In this document: positions 1-11,640 of the stretch, in pieces
Position numbering within the stretch: the first letter of the stretch is position 1
Layout of the letters: the number at the start of each line of letters is the position of its first letter
NCBI GenBank assembly: GCA_034190875.2
Contig: CM067358.1
Coordinates: 50,508,843 to 50,572,842 of the forward strand
Direction: 5' to 3'
Origin: Urechis unicinctus
Lineage: Eukaryota > Annelida > Polychaeta > Xenopneusta > Urechidae
Length of the DNA: 64,000 bases
Translations under genes and position numbers: made by a program
Notes under the pieces: generated by a model
The model's database searches: none
The model's input: only the letters and a program-made list of their open reading frames with translations
What the model was told of the DNA's origin: nothing

Positions 1-3000
1 TGGTTGTTGCTTCTGGTGTGGTTGTTTCTACACCAGTTGTTGCTTCTGGTGTGGTTGCTTTCTGGTGTAGTTGTTGCTTCTGGTGTGGTTGTTGCTTCTG
101 GTGTAGTTGTTGCTTCTGGTGTGGTTGTTTCTACACCAGTTGTTGCTTCTGGTGTAGTTGTTGGTGTAGTTGTTGCTTCTGGTGTGGTTGTTGCTTCTGG
201 TGTGGTTGTTTCTACACCAGTTGTTGCTTCTGGTGTGGTTGTTGCTTCTGGTGTAGTTGTTGCTTCTGGTGTGGTTGTTGCTTCTGGTGTGGTTGTTTTC
301 TACACCAGTTGTTTGCTTCTGGTGTAGTTGTTGCTTCTGGTGTTGTTGTTGCTTCTGTTTTTTGTTGCTTCTGGTGTGTAGTTGTTGCTTCTGGTGTAGT
401 TGTTGGTGTAGTGGTTTTGCTTCTGGTGTGTTTGTGTTGTTGCTTCTGTGTAGTTGTTTGCTTACACACCAGTGTTGTTGCTTCTGGTGTAGTTGTTGCT
501 TCTGGTGTGGTTGTTTGTGGGTGTTGGTCTGGGTGTTGTTTCTTCTGGTGTAGTTGTTGCTTCTGGTGTAGTTGTTGCTTCTGGTGTACCAGTTGTTGCT
601 TCTGGTGTGGTTGTTTCTTTGGTGTAGTTGTTGCTTCTGGTGTGGTTGTTGCTTCTTGGTGTTGTTTCTACTGGTGTAGTTGTTGCCTCTGGTTGTTGCT
701 TGTGGTTGTTGCTTCTGGTGTGTAGTTGTTGCTTCTGGTGTAGTTGTTTCTTGTGGTTGTTGCTTTGTTGTTGTTTCTTCTGTGTTCTGGTTGTGTTGCT
801 TCTGGTGTAGTTGTTGCTTCTGGTTGTTGCTTCTGGTGTAGTTTTGCTTTGCTTCTGGTGTGGTGTTGCTTCTGGTTGTGGTGTAGTTGTTTCTTCTGTG
901 TGTGTAGTTGTTTCTTCTGTTGTTGTTGTTGCTTCTGGTGTGTTGTTTTGCTTTGTGTGTTGTTTCTGGTTGGTTGTTGTTGCTTGTGGTTGTTGCTTCT
1001 GTTGTTTCTCTGGTGTGGTTCTTGCTTCTGGTGTGGTTGTTTCTTCTGGTGTAGTTGTTGCTTCTGGTGTAGTTGTTTTCTTGTGGTTGTAGTTGTGGTG
1101 TGTGGTGTTTCTGCTGTTGTTTGCTTCTGGTGTAGTTGTTTCTTTTGTGTTGTTGCTTCTGGTGTAGTTGTTGCTTCTGGTGTAGTTGTTGCTTCTGGTG
1201 TAGGTTGTTGCTTCTGGTGTAGTTGTTGCTTCTGGTGTAGTTGTTGCTTCTGGTGTGGTGTTTTTCTACAGTTGTTGTTGTAGTAGTGTTGTTTTCTGGT
1301 GTAGTTGTTTTTTTCTTGTGGTTGTTGTTCTGGTGTGGTTGTTGTTTCTTGTGTTGTTGCTCTGGTGTGTTGTTTCTTCTGGTGTAGTTGTTGCTTCTGG
1401 TGTGGTTGTTGTTCTGGTGTAGTTGTTGCTTCTGGTGTGGTTGTTGCTTCTGGTGTGGTTGTTGCTTCTGGTGTAGTTGTTTCTTCTGGTGTAGTTGTTT
1501 CTTCTGGTGTAGTTGTTGCTTCTGGTGTGGTTGTTGCTTCTGGTGTAGTTGTTGCTTCTGGTGTGGTTTCTTCTTCTGTGTAGTTGTTTCTTCTGGTGTG
1601 GTTGTGGTGTAGTTGTTGCTTCTGGTGTGTGTTGTTGCTTCTGGTGTTGGTTGTTTCTTCTGGTGTAGTTGTTTTCTTGGTGTGGTTGTGCTTCTGGTGT
1701 AGTTGTTTCTTCTGTGTAGTTGTTGCTTCTGGTGTGTTGTGTTGGTTCTTGCTTCTGGTGTAGTTGTTGCTTCTTCTTGTGTGTGTTGTTGCTTCTGGTG
1801 TCTGGTGTAGTTGTTGCTTCTGGTGTAGTTGTTGTTGTTGTTTCTTCTGGTGTAGTTGTTGCTTGCTTGTAGTTGTTTCTTCTGGTGTTGTTTCTTCTGG
1901 TGTGGTTTTCTTTGGTGTGGTTGTTGTGTGGTGTGTTGTTGTTGCTTCTGGTGTAGTTGTTCTTCTGGTGTGTTGTTCTTCTGGTGTAGTTGTTCTTCTG
2001 GTGTAGTTGTTGCTTCTGGTGTTGTTTGCTTCTGGTGTAGTTGTTTCTGGTGTGGTTGTTTCTTCTGGTGTAGTTGTTTCTTCTGGTGTGTTGTTGCTTT
2101 CCTGGTTGTTGTTGTTTCTGGTGTGGTTGTTGCTTCTGGTGTAGTTGTTTGCTTCTCTGGTGTTGTTGTTGTGCTTCTGGTGTAGTTGTTGCTTCTGGTG
2201 TAGTTGTTGCTTCTGTTGTGGTGTTTTGTAGTTTGTTACTTCTGGTGTGTCTGTTGTTTTGGTGGTGGTGTAGTTGTTTCTCTGGGTGGTGTAGTTGTTG
2301 TTCTTGGTGTAGTTGTTGCTTCTGGTGTAGTTGTTGCTTCTGGTGTGGTTTCTTCTTGTGGTGTGGTGTGGTAGTTGTTTTCTTCTGGTGTAGTTGTTGC
2401 TTCTGGTGTGGTGTGTGTTGTGTTGCTTCTTCTGGTGTGGTTTTCTCTGGTGTAGTTGTTTCTTCTGGTGTGGTTGTTGCTTCTGGTGTGGTTGTTTCTT
2501 CTGCTGTTGTTGTAGCTTCTGGTGTAGTTTTCCTCTGGTGTGGTTGTTGCTTCTGGTGTAGTTGTTTCTTCTGGTGTGGTTGTTCCTTCTGGTGTAGTTG
2601 TTTCTTCTGGTGTAGTTGTTTCTTCTGGTGTGGTTGTTGCTTCTGGTGTAGTTGTTGTTGTTGCTTCTGGTGTGGTTGTTGCTTCTGGTGTAGTTGTTGC
2701 TTCTGGTGTAGTTGTTTCTTCTGGTGTAGTTGTTGCTTCTGGTGTGGTTGTTTCTCTTGTGTAAGTTGTGTGGTGTGTTGTTCTTCTCTGGTGTAGTTGT
2801 TTTCTTTTCTGGTGTAGTTGTTGCTTTCTGGTGTGGTTGTTTTCTTCTGGTGTTGTTGTTTCTACTTCAGTTGTTGCTTTCTGGTGTAGTTGTGTTGGTG
2901 TTTGTAGTTGTTTCTCTGTGTGTTGGTTGTTTCTGGTTAGTTTGTTCTTCTGGTGTGTTGTTGCTTCTGGTGTAGTTGTTTCTTCTGGTGTGTTGTTGCT

Positions 3001-6000
3001 TCTGGTGTGGTTGTTCCTTCTGGTGTAGTTGTTTCTTCTGGTGTAGTTGTTGCTTCTGGTGTAGTTGTTGCTTCTGGTGTAGTTGTTGCTTCTGGTGTGG
3101 TTGTTTCTTCTGGTGTAGTTGTTTCTTCTGGTGTAGTTGTTTCTTCTGGTGTAGTTGTTCTTCTGGTGTAGTTGTTTCTTCTGGTGTGGTTGTTGCTTCT
3201 GGTGTAGTTGTTTCTTCTGGTGTGGTTGTTTCTTCTGGTGTAGTTGTTGCTTCTGGTGTGGTTGTTGCTTCTGGTGTAGTTGTTTCTACACCAGTTGTTG
3301 CTTCTGGTGTGGTAGTTGTTGCTTCTGGTGTAGTTGTTGTGGTGTAGTTGTTGCTTCTGGTGTGTTGTTCTTTGGTGTGGTTAGTTGTTTCTGGTGTAGT
3401 TGTTCTTCTGGTGTGGTTTCTTCTGGTGTAGTTGTTTCTTCTGGTGTAGTTGTTTCTTCTGGTGTAGTGGTTGTTGCTTCTGGTGTAGTTGTTGCTTCTG
3501 GTGTAGTTGTTTCCTCTGGTGTAGTTGTTTCTTCTGGTGTAGTTGTTTCTTCTGGTGTAGTTGTTGCTTCTGGTGTAGTTGTTTCTTCTGGTGTAGTTGT
3601 TTCTTCTGGTGTAGTTGTTTCTTCTTTCTGGTGTGGTGTGTTTTGCTTCTGGGTGGTTGTTGTTGGTGTTGTTGTGTTGCTTCTGGTGTTGTGTTGTTTT
3701 CTTCTGGTGTAGTTGTTTCTTCTGGTGTAGTTGTTGCTTCTGGTGTAGTTGTTTCTTCTGTGTAGTTCTTCTGTTGTGTCTGGCCAGTGTTGTTGCTTCT
3801 GGTGTAGTTGTTTTTCTGTGTGTTAGTTTGCTTCTGTTGTTTTGTGTTGTTTCCTTAGTTGTTTGTCTGGTTAGTTGTGCTTCTGGTGTAGTTGTTGCTT
3901 CTGGTGTAGTTGTTTCTTCTGGTGTAGTTGTTGCTTCTGGTGTGGTTGTTTCTTCTGGTGTAGTTGTTTCTTCTGGTGTAGGTGTTTCTTCTGGTGTGGT
4001 TGTGTTCTTGTTGTTGTTCTGGTGTAGTTGTTTCTTGTTGTTGTTTGTTTCTTTGTTGTAGTTGTTTTTCTTCTGGTGTAGTTTGTTCTTCTGGTGTGGT
4101 TGTTTGTTGTTGTTCTGGTGTGGTAGTTGTTTCTTCTGGTGTAGTTGTTTCTTCTGGTGTGGTTGTTTTTCTGGTGTAGTTGTTTCTTCTGGTGTAGTTG
4201 TTGCTTTGGTTGTTCCTTGTGGTGTGGTTCTTCTGGTGTTGTTGTTGTTGTTGTAGTTGTTGCTCTCTGGTTGTAGTTTAGTGTTCTTCTGGTGTAGTTG
4301 TTTCCTCTGGTGTAGTTGTTTCTTCTGGTGTAGTTGTTGCTTCTGGTGTAGTTGTTTCTTCTGGTGTTCTGGTGTAGTTTTGCTTCTGGTGTGTTGCTGC
4401 TTCTGGTGTGGTTGTTTGTTCTTCTGGTGTAGTTGTGTCTTCTCTGTGTAGTTGTTTGCTTCTGGTGTGGTTGTTGTGCTCTGGTGTGTTGTTTCTTCTG
4501 GTGTAGTTGTTTCTTCTGGTGTAGTTGTTGCTTCTGGTGTAGTTGTTGCTTCTGGTGTGGTTGTTGTTGCTTCTGGTGTAGTTGTTGTTCTCTGGTGTAG
4601 TTGTTTCTTCTGGTGTAGTTGTTTCTTCTGGTGTAGTTGTTGCTTCTGGTGTAGTTGTTGCTTCTGGTGTGTTGTTGTGGTGTAGTTGTTCTTCTGGTGT
4701 AGTTGTTGCTTGTTTCTTCTGGTGTAGTTGTTGCTTCTGGTGTAGTTGTTTCTTCTGGTGTAGTTTGTTTAGTTGTTTCTCTGGTGTAGTTGTTGCTTCT
4801 GGTGTGGTTGTTGCTTCTGGTGTAGTTGTTTCCTCTGGTGTAGTTGTTGCTTCTAGTGTAGTTGTTTCTGCTTCTGGTGTGTTGTTTTTCTTCTGGTGTA
4901 GTTGTTTCTTCTGGTGTAGTGTTTCTTCTTCTTGTGTGGTGTGGTGTTGCTTCTGGTGGTTGTTGTTTGGTGTTGTTTACTTGTGGTTGTTGTTCTGGTG
5001 TAGTTGTTTTGCTTGTTGTTGTTGTTCTGTTGTTTCTGGTGTGTTGTTGCTCTGGTGTAGTTGTTCTGTGTTGTTGTTGTCTTCTGGTGTGGTTGTTCTT
5101 CTGGTGTAGTTTGTTTCTTCTGGTTGTAGTTTGTTTCTTCTGGTGTGTTGTTGTTTTTTCTGTGTGGTTGTGGTGTAGTTGTTTTCTGGTGTAGTTGTTG
5201 CTTCTGGTGGTGTGTAGTTGTTTTCTACACCTTCTGGTGTGTTGCTTCTGGTGTAGTTGTAGCTTCTGTAGTTGTTTCTTCTGGTGTGGTAGCTTCTTTG
5301 TTGTTGTTTCTTCTGGTGTAGTTGTTTCTACACCAGTGTGTTTGCTTCTGGTGTGGTTGTTGCTTCTTCTGGTGTGTTCTTCTGGTGTAGTTGTTTTCTT
5401 CTGGTGTAGTTGTTGCTTCTGGTGTGGTTGTTGTTCTGTTGTGTACACCAGTTGTTTCTCTGGTGTGGTTGTTGCTTCTGGTGTAGTTGTTTCTGGTGTG
5501 GTGTGTGTTCTTCTGGTGTTGTTTGTTTGTACACCAGTTGTTGCTTCTGGTGTAGTTGTTTCTTCTGGTGTAGTTGTTGCTTCTGGTGTGTGTTGTTCTT
5601 CTTGTAGTTGTGGTGGGGTGTAGTTGTTGCTTCTGGTGTAGTTGTTGCTTCTGGTGTAGTTGTTTCTACACCAGTTGTTGCCTCTGGTGTAGTTGTTCTT
5701 CTGGTGTAGTTGTTTCTTCTGGTGTGGTTGTTTGTGTTGTGTGGTGTTGTTTTCTTCTGGTGTAGTTTGTTTTCTGGTGTAGTTGTTGGTGTAGTTGTTT
5801 CTTCTGGTGTAGTTGTTTCTTCTGGTGTAGTTGTTTCTTCTGGTGTAGTTGTTTCTTGGTGTGTAGTTGTTTCTTCTGGTGTAGTTGTTTCTTCTGGTGT
5901 AGTTGTTTCTTCTGGTGTAGTTGTTTCTTCTGGTGTAGTTGTTTCTTCTGGTGTAGTTGTTTCTTCTTGTGTAGTTGTTTCTTCTGGTGTGGTTGTAGCT

Positions 6001-6230
6001 TCTGGTGTAGTTGTTTCTTCTGGTGTCTGTTTCCTTCTGGTAGTTGTTTCTTCTGGTGTAGTTGTTTCTTGGTGGTGTTTCCTGGTGTAGTTGTTTTTCT
6101 GGTGTACCAGTTGTTTGCTTCCAGTGTTTGTTTCTGGTGTGTAGTGTTGCTTGTGGTGTAGTTGTTTCTACATCAGTTGTTGCTTCTGGTGTAGTTGTTT
6201 CTACGCCAGTTGTTGCTTCTGGTGTAGTTG
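1..6230. repeat. 18-bp minisatellite (mucin repeat array)
   Basis: Plus-strand unit is GTTGTTGCTTCTGGTGTA or GTTGTTTCTTCTGGTGTA. The two variants differ at the GCT/TCT position, giving Ala or Glu at the fourth residue of the encoded hexapeptide. A third variant with TCTACACCAG punctuates the array (for example near 130, 210, 3287, 5328, 5666). The top strand is almost only G and T, an extreme strand asymmetry. Unit length varies by 1-6 bases at many places, and truncated units are common, especially in 360-1300 and 4960-5300. Confidence 0.95.
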
Positions 6231-6423
6231 GTGATTCCTGTGAGGTTGTTGCCTCTGGTGTGGTTGTTTCTACAGCAGTAGTTGCATCCGGTGTAGTTGT
6301 TTCTTCTGCTGTGGTTGGTGCTTCTTGTGAGGTTTTTGCCACTTGTGTAGAAGCTGCCACCTCAATTGGTGTTATGGCTATTACCACCGCAACAGTGATG
6401 TAACCTGAATGTGTGCACAGCAT
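1..6423 (-). CDS. Mucin-like secreted protein, Thr/Pro/Glu repeats (5' part, runs off left edge)
   Basis: The minus strand opens with ATG at 6423. The first ~25 residues (MLCTHSGYITVAVVIAITPI...) look like a signal peptide with a hydrophobic core. They are followed by non-identical Thr-rich sequence and then by hexapeptide repeats TPEATT and TPEETT, occasionally broken by GVETT. This composition is typical of densely O-glycosylated secreted or surface mucins. The repeats are encoded by an 18-bp minisatellite covering almost all of 1-6230. The initial frame stays in TPEATT for roughly the first 100 residues. It then slips into other frames (Asn-Tyr-Thr-Arg and Gln-Leu-His-Gln-Lys readings), because many units are not 18 bp. 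The open frame continues to about 3871 only in those shifted readings; below that, frames are short. The 3' end is outside the window. It could be a real mucin gene with assembly indels, or a decaying one. The signal peptide and early frame are the firm part. Confidence 0.6.
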
Positions 6424-8759
6424 TGTTAATTGTGAGCTATGGTTTGACGGTATAGCTTATGTATTCGATTGTTCAGGATACTTGCTGACCTACCTAGCAT
6501 AACAAGTGTTTCTCTTTGTAAAGCCATTTTGTGTTTACTGGTGACGTGAATCTGGCGATGTCTGGTGTTGACTGGCGAGGTCTGGTGATGCCTGGCGATG
6601 TTTGGTAATGTCTGGTGATGCCTGCCGATGTTTGGTGATGCCTGGCGATGTTTGGTTATGTCTGGCGATATCTCTACAGTCCGGCGGTGCTATGAGGTCA
6701 CATCAGTGAGCATGCCGCTCACGGAGCAGGTAAATAGCTGAGTACACAGTGACATATTCCTACATGCGTGCATTGAACAACGTGCTGATTGAATTCTAGC
6801 GGGAGTTTAACCGAGTGGATAGCAGGCATGCTTGCAGTATGTATATAATCTGTTAAATGGTCGACAACTGATTTTGTTCAACATTATTAACTACGTTGAT
6901 AACCAAATGTTTGTACCATTTCCCTCATTATTGACCTACCGCGATAGCTGAATGTTTGATTTGACTAGCGCGATGTCTGGGCAGGGCGACTGGCTGAGCT
7001 CGTGATGAATCTCAGCATGGCCGCTAATATAGCTCTGCTCCAAAAGCGTGATAAAGAGCTAGACCAGGAGAAGGACGTCTGCAATGTCACACTATCTGAT
7101 GAAACCAGCTCACAATGACCTAGTATTCTTATTTGGCAGCTTTCACGCTTAGAACTTCTTTAACGCCATCTAATAGTGTCGCTTATTGACCCTGTATATA
7201 GAACAAAGCGGTTTCTTTTTTCATGCAGCATGGTTTCGTTTAAGAGCGACCACAGCGACAGCAGTGAAACACACAGTCATTCGCTGCCTAGAAACCAAGC
7301 CCTCCGTCGCTAGGAGCCATTTCTCTAATGGTATAGACTACATCTATCGTTGAACTCTCTGAACCATGGGCATGGGAAAACTAGAAAGTTTGTGTGGATT
7401 ATTCCTCGCCCGCGATCAGTAAAGGTCAACACTAATATTGTACAACTGAGAAAAGATAGCTCAGAATGTCAAGGAAATGTCAGATGCACATATAATATAT
7501 TGTTTAAAATGGAGTTTCGTGACACCACCACATGCAACTAACCTTTGTTAAACAATCGAACTTAGTCCGTGAACACACGACGGAGGCAAGATCAGATCGA
7601 AGTAGGAAACGACGACCTCTAGCACGAACTCAAGCGACTGCCTCAGCGTGATGACGCTCTATTGGAAGGAAACTAACCCGAGCGATCCGTGACGAAAAAC
7701 TGTCGCAATATTCCCAACTGTACAATTGTCTTTGACAGTCAGCGCTGCGTTTGACCGGGTGTGAGTAGAGTGCTCGTCAGGGGGCGTGACAACAGGAGAT
7801 AGTAAGACCCGTAGCGTCAATGAATCCAATGAGCTAACCCGACCCTTCTCGACCTACACACACCAGATAAGACGTCTACTTGCATTACGTCCGCGTGTTT
7901 TATTCACTCACAAGTGCTCCTCGAGTCTGCGGTAATTTCTCAAGTTTTTTTCTAAAGGTACATCGAAAATAACATAAATTCTGTGGTGAAAAAAACCTTA
8001 ATGAAATGATACCCAACATGCCAGGTACAATCGGTGACCCCGGTCATCATGGTGGCGTTTGTAAAGTCCCGCTGCTCATATTGGACCAAATTTGCCAGTT
8101 ATGGCACGCGCTAGACGCTAGAAAACTTTTCGAAAGAAGATTCAAGAAAATGATGGAAATACGCATGCACAGTTACCTGACCCGTTCGCTACTCGTTTTT
8201 ACGAAGTTCGACGCCTGTTTTCAAGTTGCCGTTATCGATAAACTATCGATGATTTTATGTTCTCCAAAAAAGGGTTGCAGGACAGTTTGATAACGATACA
8301 AAAGCCCAAAAACAAAAGCTGCACGAAATCGCTACTATTTTTCGGCTTAATGTTGCCAGCCAGCTATTATATTTTGCAAGACTTGGTCAGGAACTTCATC
8401 ATGAATAAAATGGGCGATTCTTATGTGACTCAAATTGTAACAGTCGCCAGTAAATACAGGATGATAAATATAAGTGATGTTACGCTCTAGGTGTTGCCAG
8501 TGGACACATGTAGCCTGTTGTAATATATTTCCCCAAGTACAATTCAAAGGGTATGTTTTCTCAAGGACGTGAGCCGATAACGTAATTTAGGCTAGGTCTT
8601 TATTGATACTTGCGTACATGGTACAGTACTGAACATACCACAACCTTCGTCTTAAATGTCAAGATGTTTGACCAACGACCCTCTACATGCTTAACGTGTA
8701 AAGTGGAATGGGCCTAAGTGAACAGTAGCGTAGGAAGAAATATGTGAAAGATTGGTTTA
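6424..8759. other. Intergenic, upstream of mucin gene
   Basis: No convincing gene. Short open frames here (for example 7350-7541, 8006-8290) have no recognisable protein features. The part next to 6423 should hold the promoter and 5' UTR of the minus-strand mucin gene, but I see no clear core-promoter motif that decides its start. The only structured piece is the short tandem array at 6550-6675. Confidence 0.5.
6550..6675. repeat. Degenerate ~12-bp tandem array
   Basis: Repeated CTGGTGATGC / CTGGCGATGTTTGGTGATG motifs follow one another for about 125 bp. Units are related but diverged. It lies just upstream of the mucin gene start on the minus strand. Confidence 0.7.
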
Positions 8760-8899
8760 TCACTTTACCAGTCATGACAGCCTGGTTTGGAATGTCACTT
8801 CGCTGGCCATGACAGCCTAGGGTGGAGTGTCACTTCACCAGCCGTGACAGCCAAGTGTACAGTGTCACTTCGCTAACCGTGACAGCGTGGTGTTGGCGA
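8760..8899. repeat. 35-bp tandem repeat, four copies
   Basis: Four successive 35-bp units each begin TCACTT, carry a CCRTGACAGCC core and end GTG. They differ by several substitutions but keep the 35-bp spacing exactly. Confidence 0.8.
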
Positions 8900-10452
8900 T
8901 AATGCATCGGTGGGTTCATCCAGATTTGAACACACTGGCTGCTAGGCTGACATTGATTCATGATGGAGTCTTATCGACCACTCACATCAGCTCAAACACC
9001 AAATAAAAAACAAGTGGGAAAATATCTAGAGAACATGTGCGCATCAAAATATAACTACAGACGCTTAAACTTCATAAACGGTGGATATCGGCACTCCTAG
9101 ATTGTTTTTTTTTTGGCGAATCACAGCTCAAAGTGTGTAGCGAAGTGTGAAGCATTGTTTTTAGCAAACAATGCAATATTGTATGCCGTTTAGTTTACAT
9201 GGTTGTTACTGTGATTGTTTGGACTCAGTCTTATAATATATCACCATTCATCATAACCTATATAACAGACATATTCTGCTAAGAATGACCGCTTGATATG
9301 AGTCAAGAGTTGAGGTAGGGACTGTCGACCGGAACATTAGCTTATCTTCGGAGCTTACGAAACCGATACCATCGACATGTGCAAAACAACTGACAAATTT
9401 GCGAGTGCGCGTCGTGAAGAAAAGGAAACGAAACGATCCTTGAACGTTAACATTTCTGGGGTGGGGTGGGGGTATTTATTGACTAAATCTAACCTTCTAT
9501 GTCAAATGCCAGACCGTGTGCAGTTGATAGTACTTGCACCCGCGGTATTCATCGTGCTGGTAAATGGACGGGGGGTGGAGTGTCAACCGATCATCTAATG
9601 GCTATCACAAACGAAACGATACGCCTTCTTGCAACACATACGCCCGCTCTTCAACACACACTGCAATACCGAAACTACCAAGTCTACCCTCCTTCAAGGT
9701 CCTTAGAATGGCTCCACCTTGTCGTGATGGCGGCGGCATGTTAATCCGGCTTTACACACGACAGTCACCTTCTTCGATTAACTGTAAAATACATGACTGT
9801 TCGGAGTGGTTATCAATGGTGCTCGTATCATTATCGCGGGCAATAATCAGTGATAGTTCGATGCCGAGTATAAAACTTAGAGCATTACGGTAAATAGTGC
9901 AAATGATCCACAAATTATGTTGCACGATGCACATAATGTTGATCATTATGACGATAATGATTATAGTAATGATGGCATAGCTACCATAATGACGATTATG
10001 GTGATGGTTAGGATGGCATAACAAAACATAATGACGATAATGGTATATTAGAGAACTCAGGCATTCACAGATCTGAACGTGAACGGCGTGGTATGTGATG
10101 CTCTACAATGATCAACGCAGTTAGAGGTCGTGGTTGGACTACAGACGACTCATTTATGTGATTTTTATCAACCACCGTCTTCAACGTACATGACAGTTTT
10201 GAGAATGATGTGACGCACAGGTGCATAAAAAGCTAGCAGTTAGCGAAGTTTGGGGGGGCGCTTTCGTAACAGTTAAACAAGACTGCTTTACCATGAAATG
10301 AATAAAGTGTATTTTTTAGTTGACTTATCTTAATGAATAGCTTGATTACATGCGTGTGTACTTCTGTCATCGGTGCGTTTCTAAACTCATTCAAATAGCG
10401 TAAAAATAGGCTAACAGGGTTTACCCGCGCCTCCACCCGTACAAATATGTTA

Positions 10453-10490
10453 TCACTTCTCTTAAAACCACTTGGAATTCTCTGATTAAT
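10453..10490 (+). repeat. Dispersed repeat core, copy 1
   Basis: Carries AAAACCACTTGGAATTCTCTGATTAAT. Closely related words occur at 10804-10840 and 32786-32820, so this is a dispersed, probably mobile-element-derived segment rather than chance. Confidence 0.6.
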
Positions 10491-10803
10491 TCATTAGCTC
10501 GAAACCATTCGATACACTTAATCTATACTAGCGATCACGACGATAATGCGAGATCGTGACCAAACAACAAGTCTCAAAACCGGTAAAGCAATATTAAGCG
10601 CTTCCCGTGCGTACCTTGTGACACATTTTAAGCCACTGAAACATCTCTAATTTTGACCCATGCATTCTTTGATCAAATTCAAAGTTGGTGCCAGCGCTCA
10701 GGACCTATTAGTTTATAGTTATGCTAAGAGGGCTCACTCGCACCTTCGGCTGAGAAAATTGTTGAGCACGCCACCTGTGGGCAGCGTGGTGCTTAGTCAT
10801 ATT

Positions 10804-10880
10804 GTCTTTTAAAACCACATGGAATTTTCTCATTAATGGCGCCTCGACCAGTCATCCATGAATCTCCAGCCCAACATCCC
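10804..10880 (+). repeat. Dispersed repeat core, copy 2
   Basis: AAAACCACATGGAATTTTCT is followed by TCATTAATGG and then CTCGACCAGTCAT. The copy at 32786 continues with CTCGACCAATCAGATGA, so the similarity extends beyond the core. Confidence 0.6.
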
Positions 10881-11039
10881 AGCAGTAATAAATTATCTAG
10901 AGGTCCATTTCCCGCGGAAAACATCAGAGAAGCTATGTAATCCCCTAGCAAGGAACTTATTCGAATTCATTCTAAATTCGAATTACACCGCATCGACCTA
11001 TAATGGCAGATGCCTACCGTAATATCTCCTTACAACGTC

Positions 11040-11640
11040 GCCCTCACATTGCTTCACCAACTTAATATTTCACCAAGCTGTCATTTTACCAATAACTTCA
11101 AATACATACCATTAGATAAACCATACATATGACCTTCCTCTTATTCCCCTAAATATCAGCCATTTAACCTGCCTACCATTTTCTTCCCTACATATCATAT
11201 CACCTGCGTATCATTTATGTACCATTTGAACCTGCCTACCATTATAGCGTCCTGCAACATCGCCGTCATACCTTTTCAAGTGCCTAACATTTAACCTAGC
11301 TATCACATTACCTACCCACCGTATCACCTAAATATCATTTTCTCAACCTATCGTATAACATAACAACGATTCCATCCACCTACCACATTACCTACGCACC
11401 CTTTACCTATTAACCACTTTACCTAACTACCATATTACCTGCGTACCATTTCACCCACCAACCACATTATCCAAATACCATTTTATCTACATACGACATC
11501 ATCTACGAACCATTTCCCCTACCTACTATATCATATATGTACAGTTTTACTTGCCAGCCATGTTACCTATGTACCATTTTACCTACCTATCATATCGCCT
11601 AATCACCATTTTACCAATGCTCGTTTGCGTCATACCGGAT
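11040..11640. repeat. Degenerate CCTACC/ACCATTT repeat region
   Basis: About 600 bp on the plus strand repeats words such as ACCTACCTACCATTT, ACCATTTTACCTAC and CACCATATTACC at irregular spacing. It looks like an old minisatellite with strong C/A versus G/T strand bias. No coding frame is supported. Confidence 0.7.

Larger units (their letters stand above)
8900..11039. other. Intergenic, no gene seen
   Basis: Short open frames only. A stretch at 9920-10050 is enriched in repeated CATAATGACGATAATG words, a decayed simple repeat. Two copies of a dispersed repeat core lie at 10453-10490 and 10804-10840 and are listed separately. Confidence 0.5.

Noticed and set aside
1..6230. CRISPR-like array
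   Set aside because: Units are contiguous with no unique spacers, and the context is an animal genome.
4..6403. Many plus-strand open frames with Val/Ser/Gly or Cys/Phe repeats
   Set aside because: They are shadows of the 18-bp repeat. The minus strand has a start codon with signal peptide and Thr/Pro repeats, whereas no plus-strand frame has a credible start or domain.
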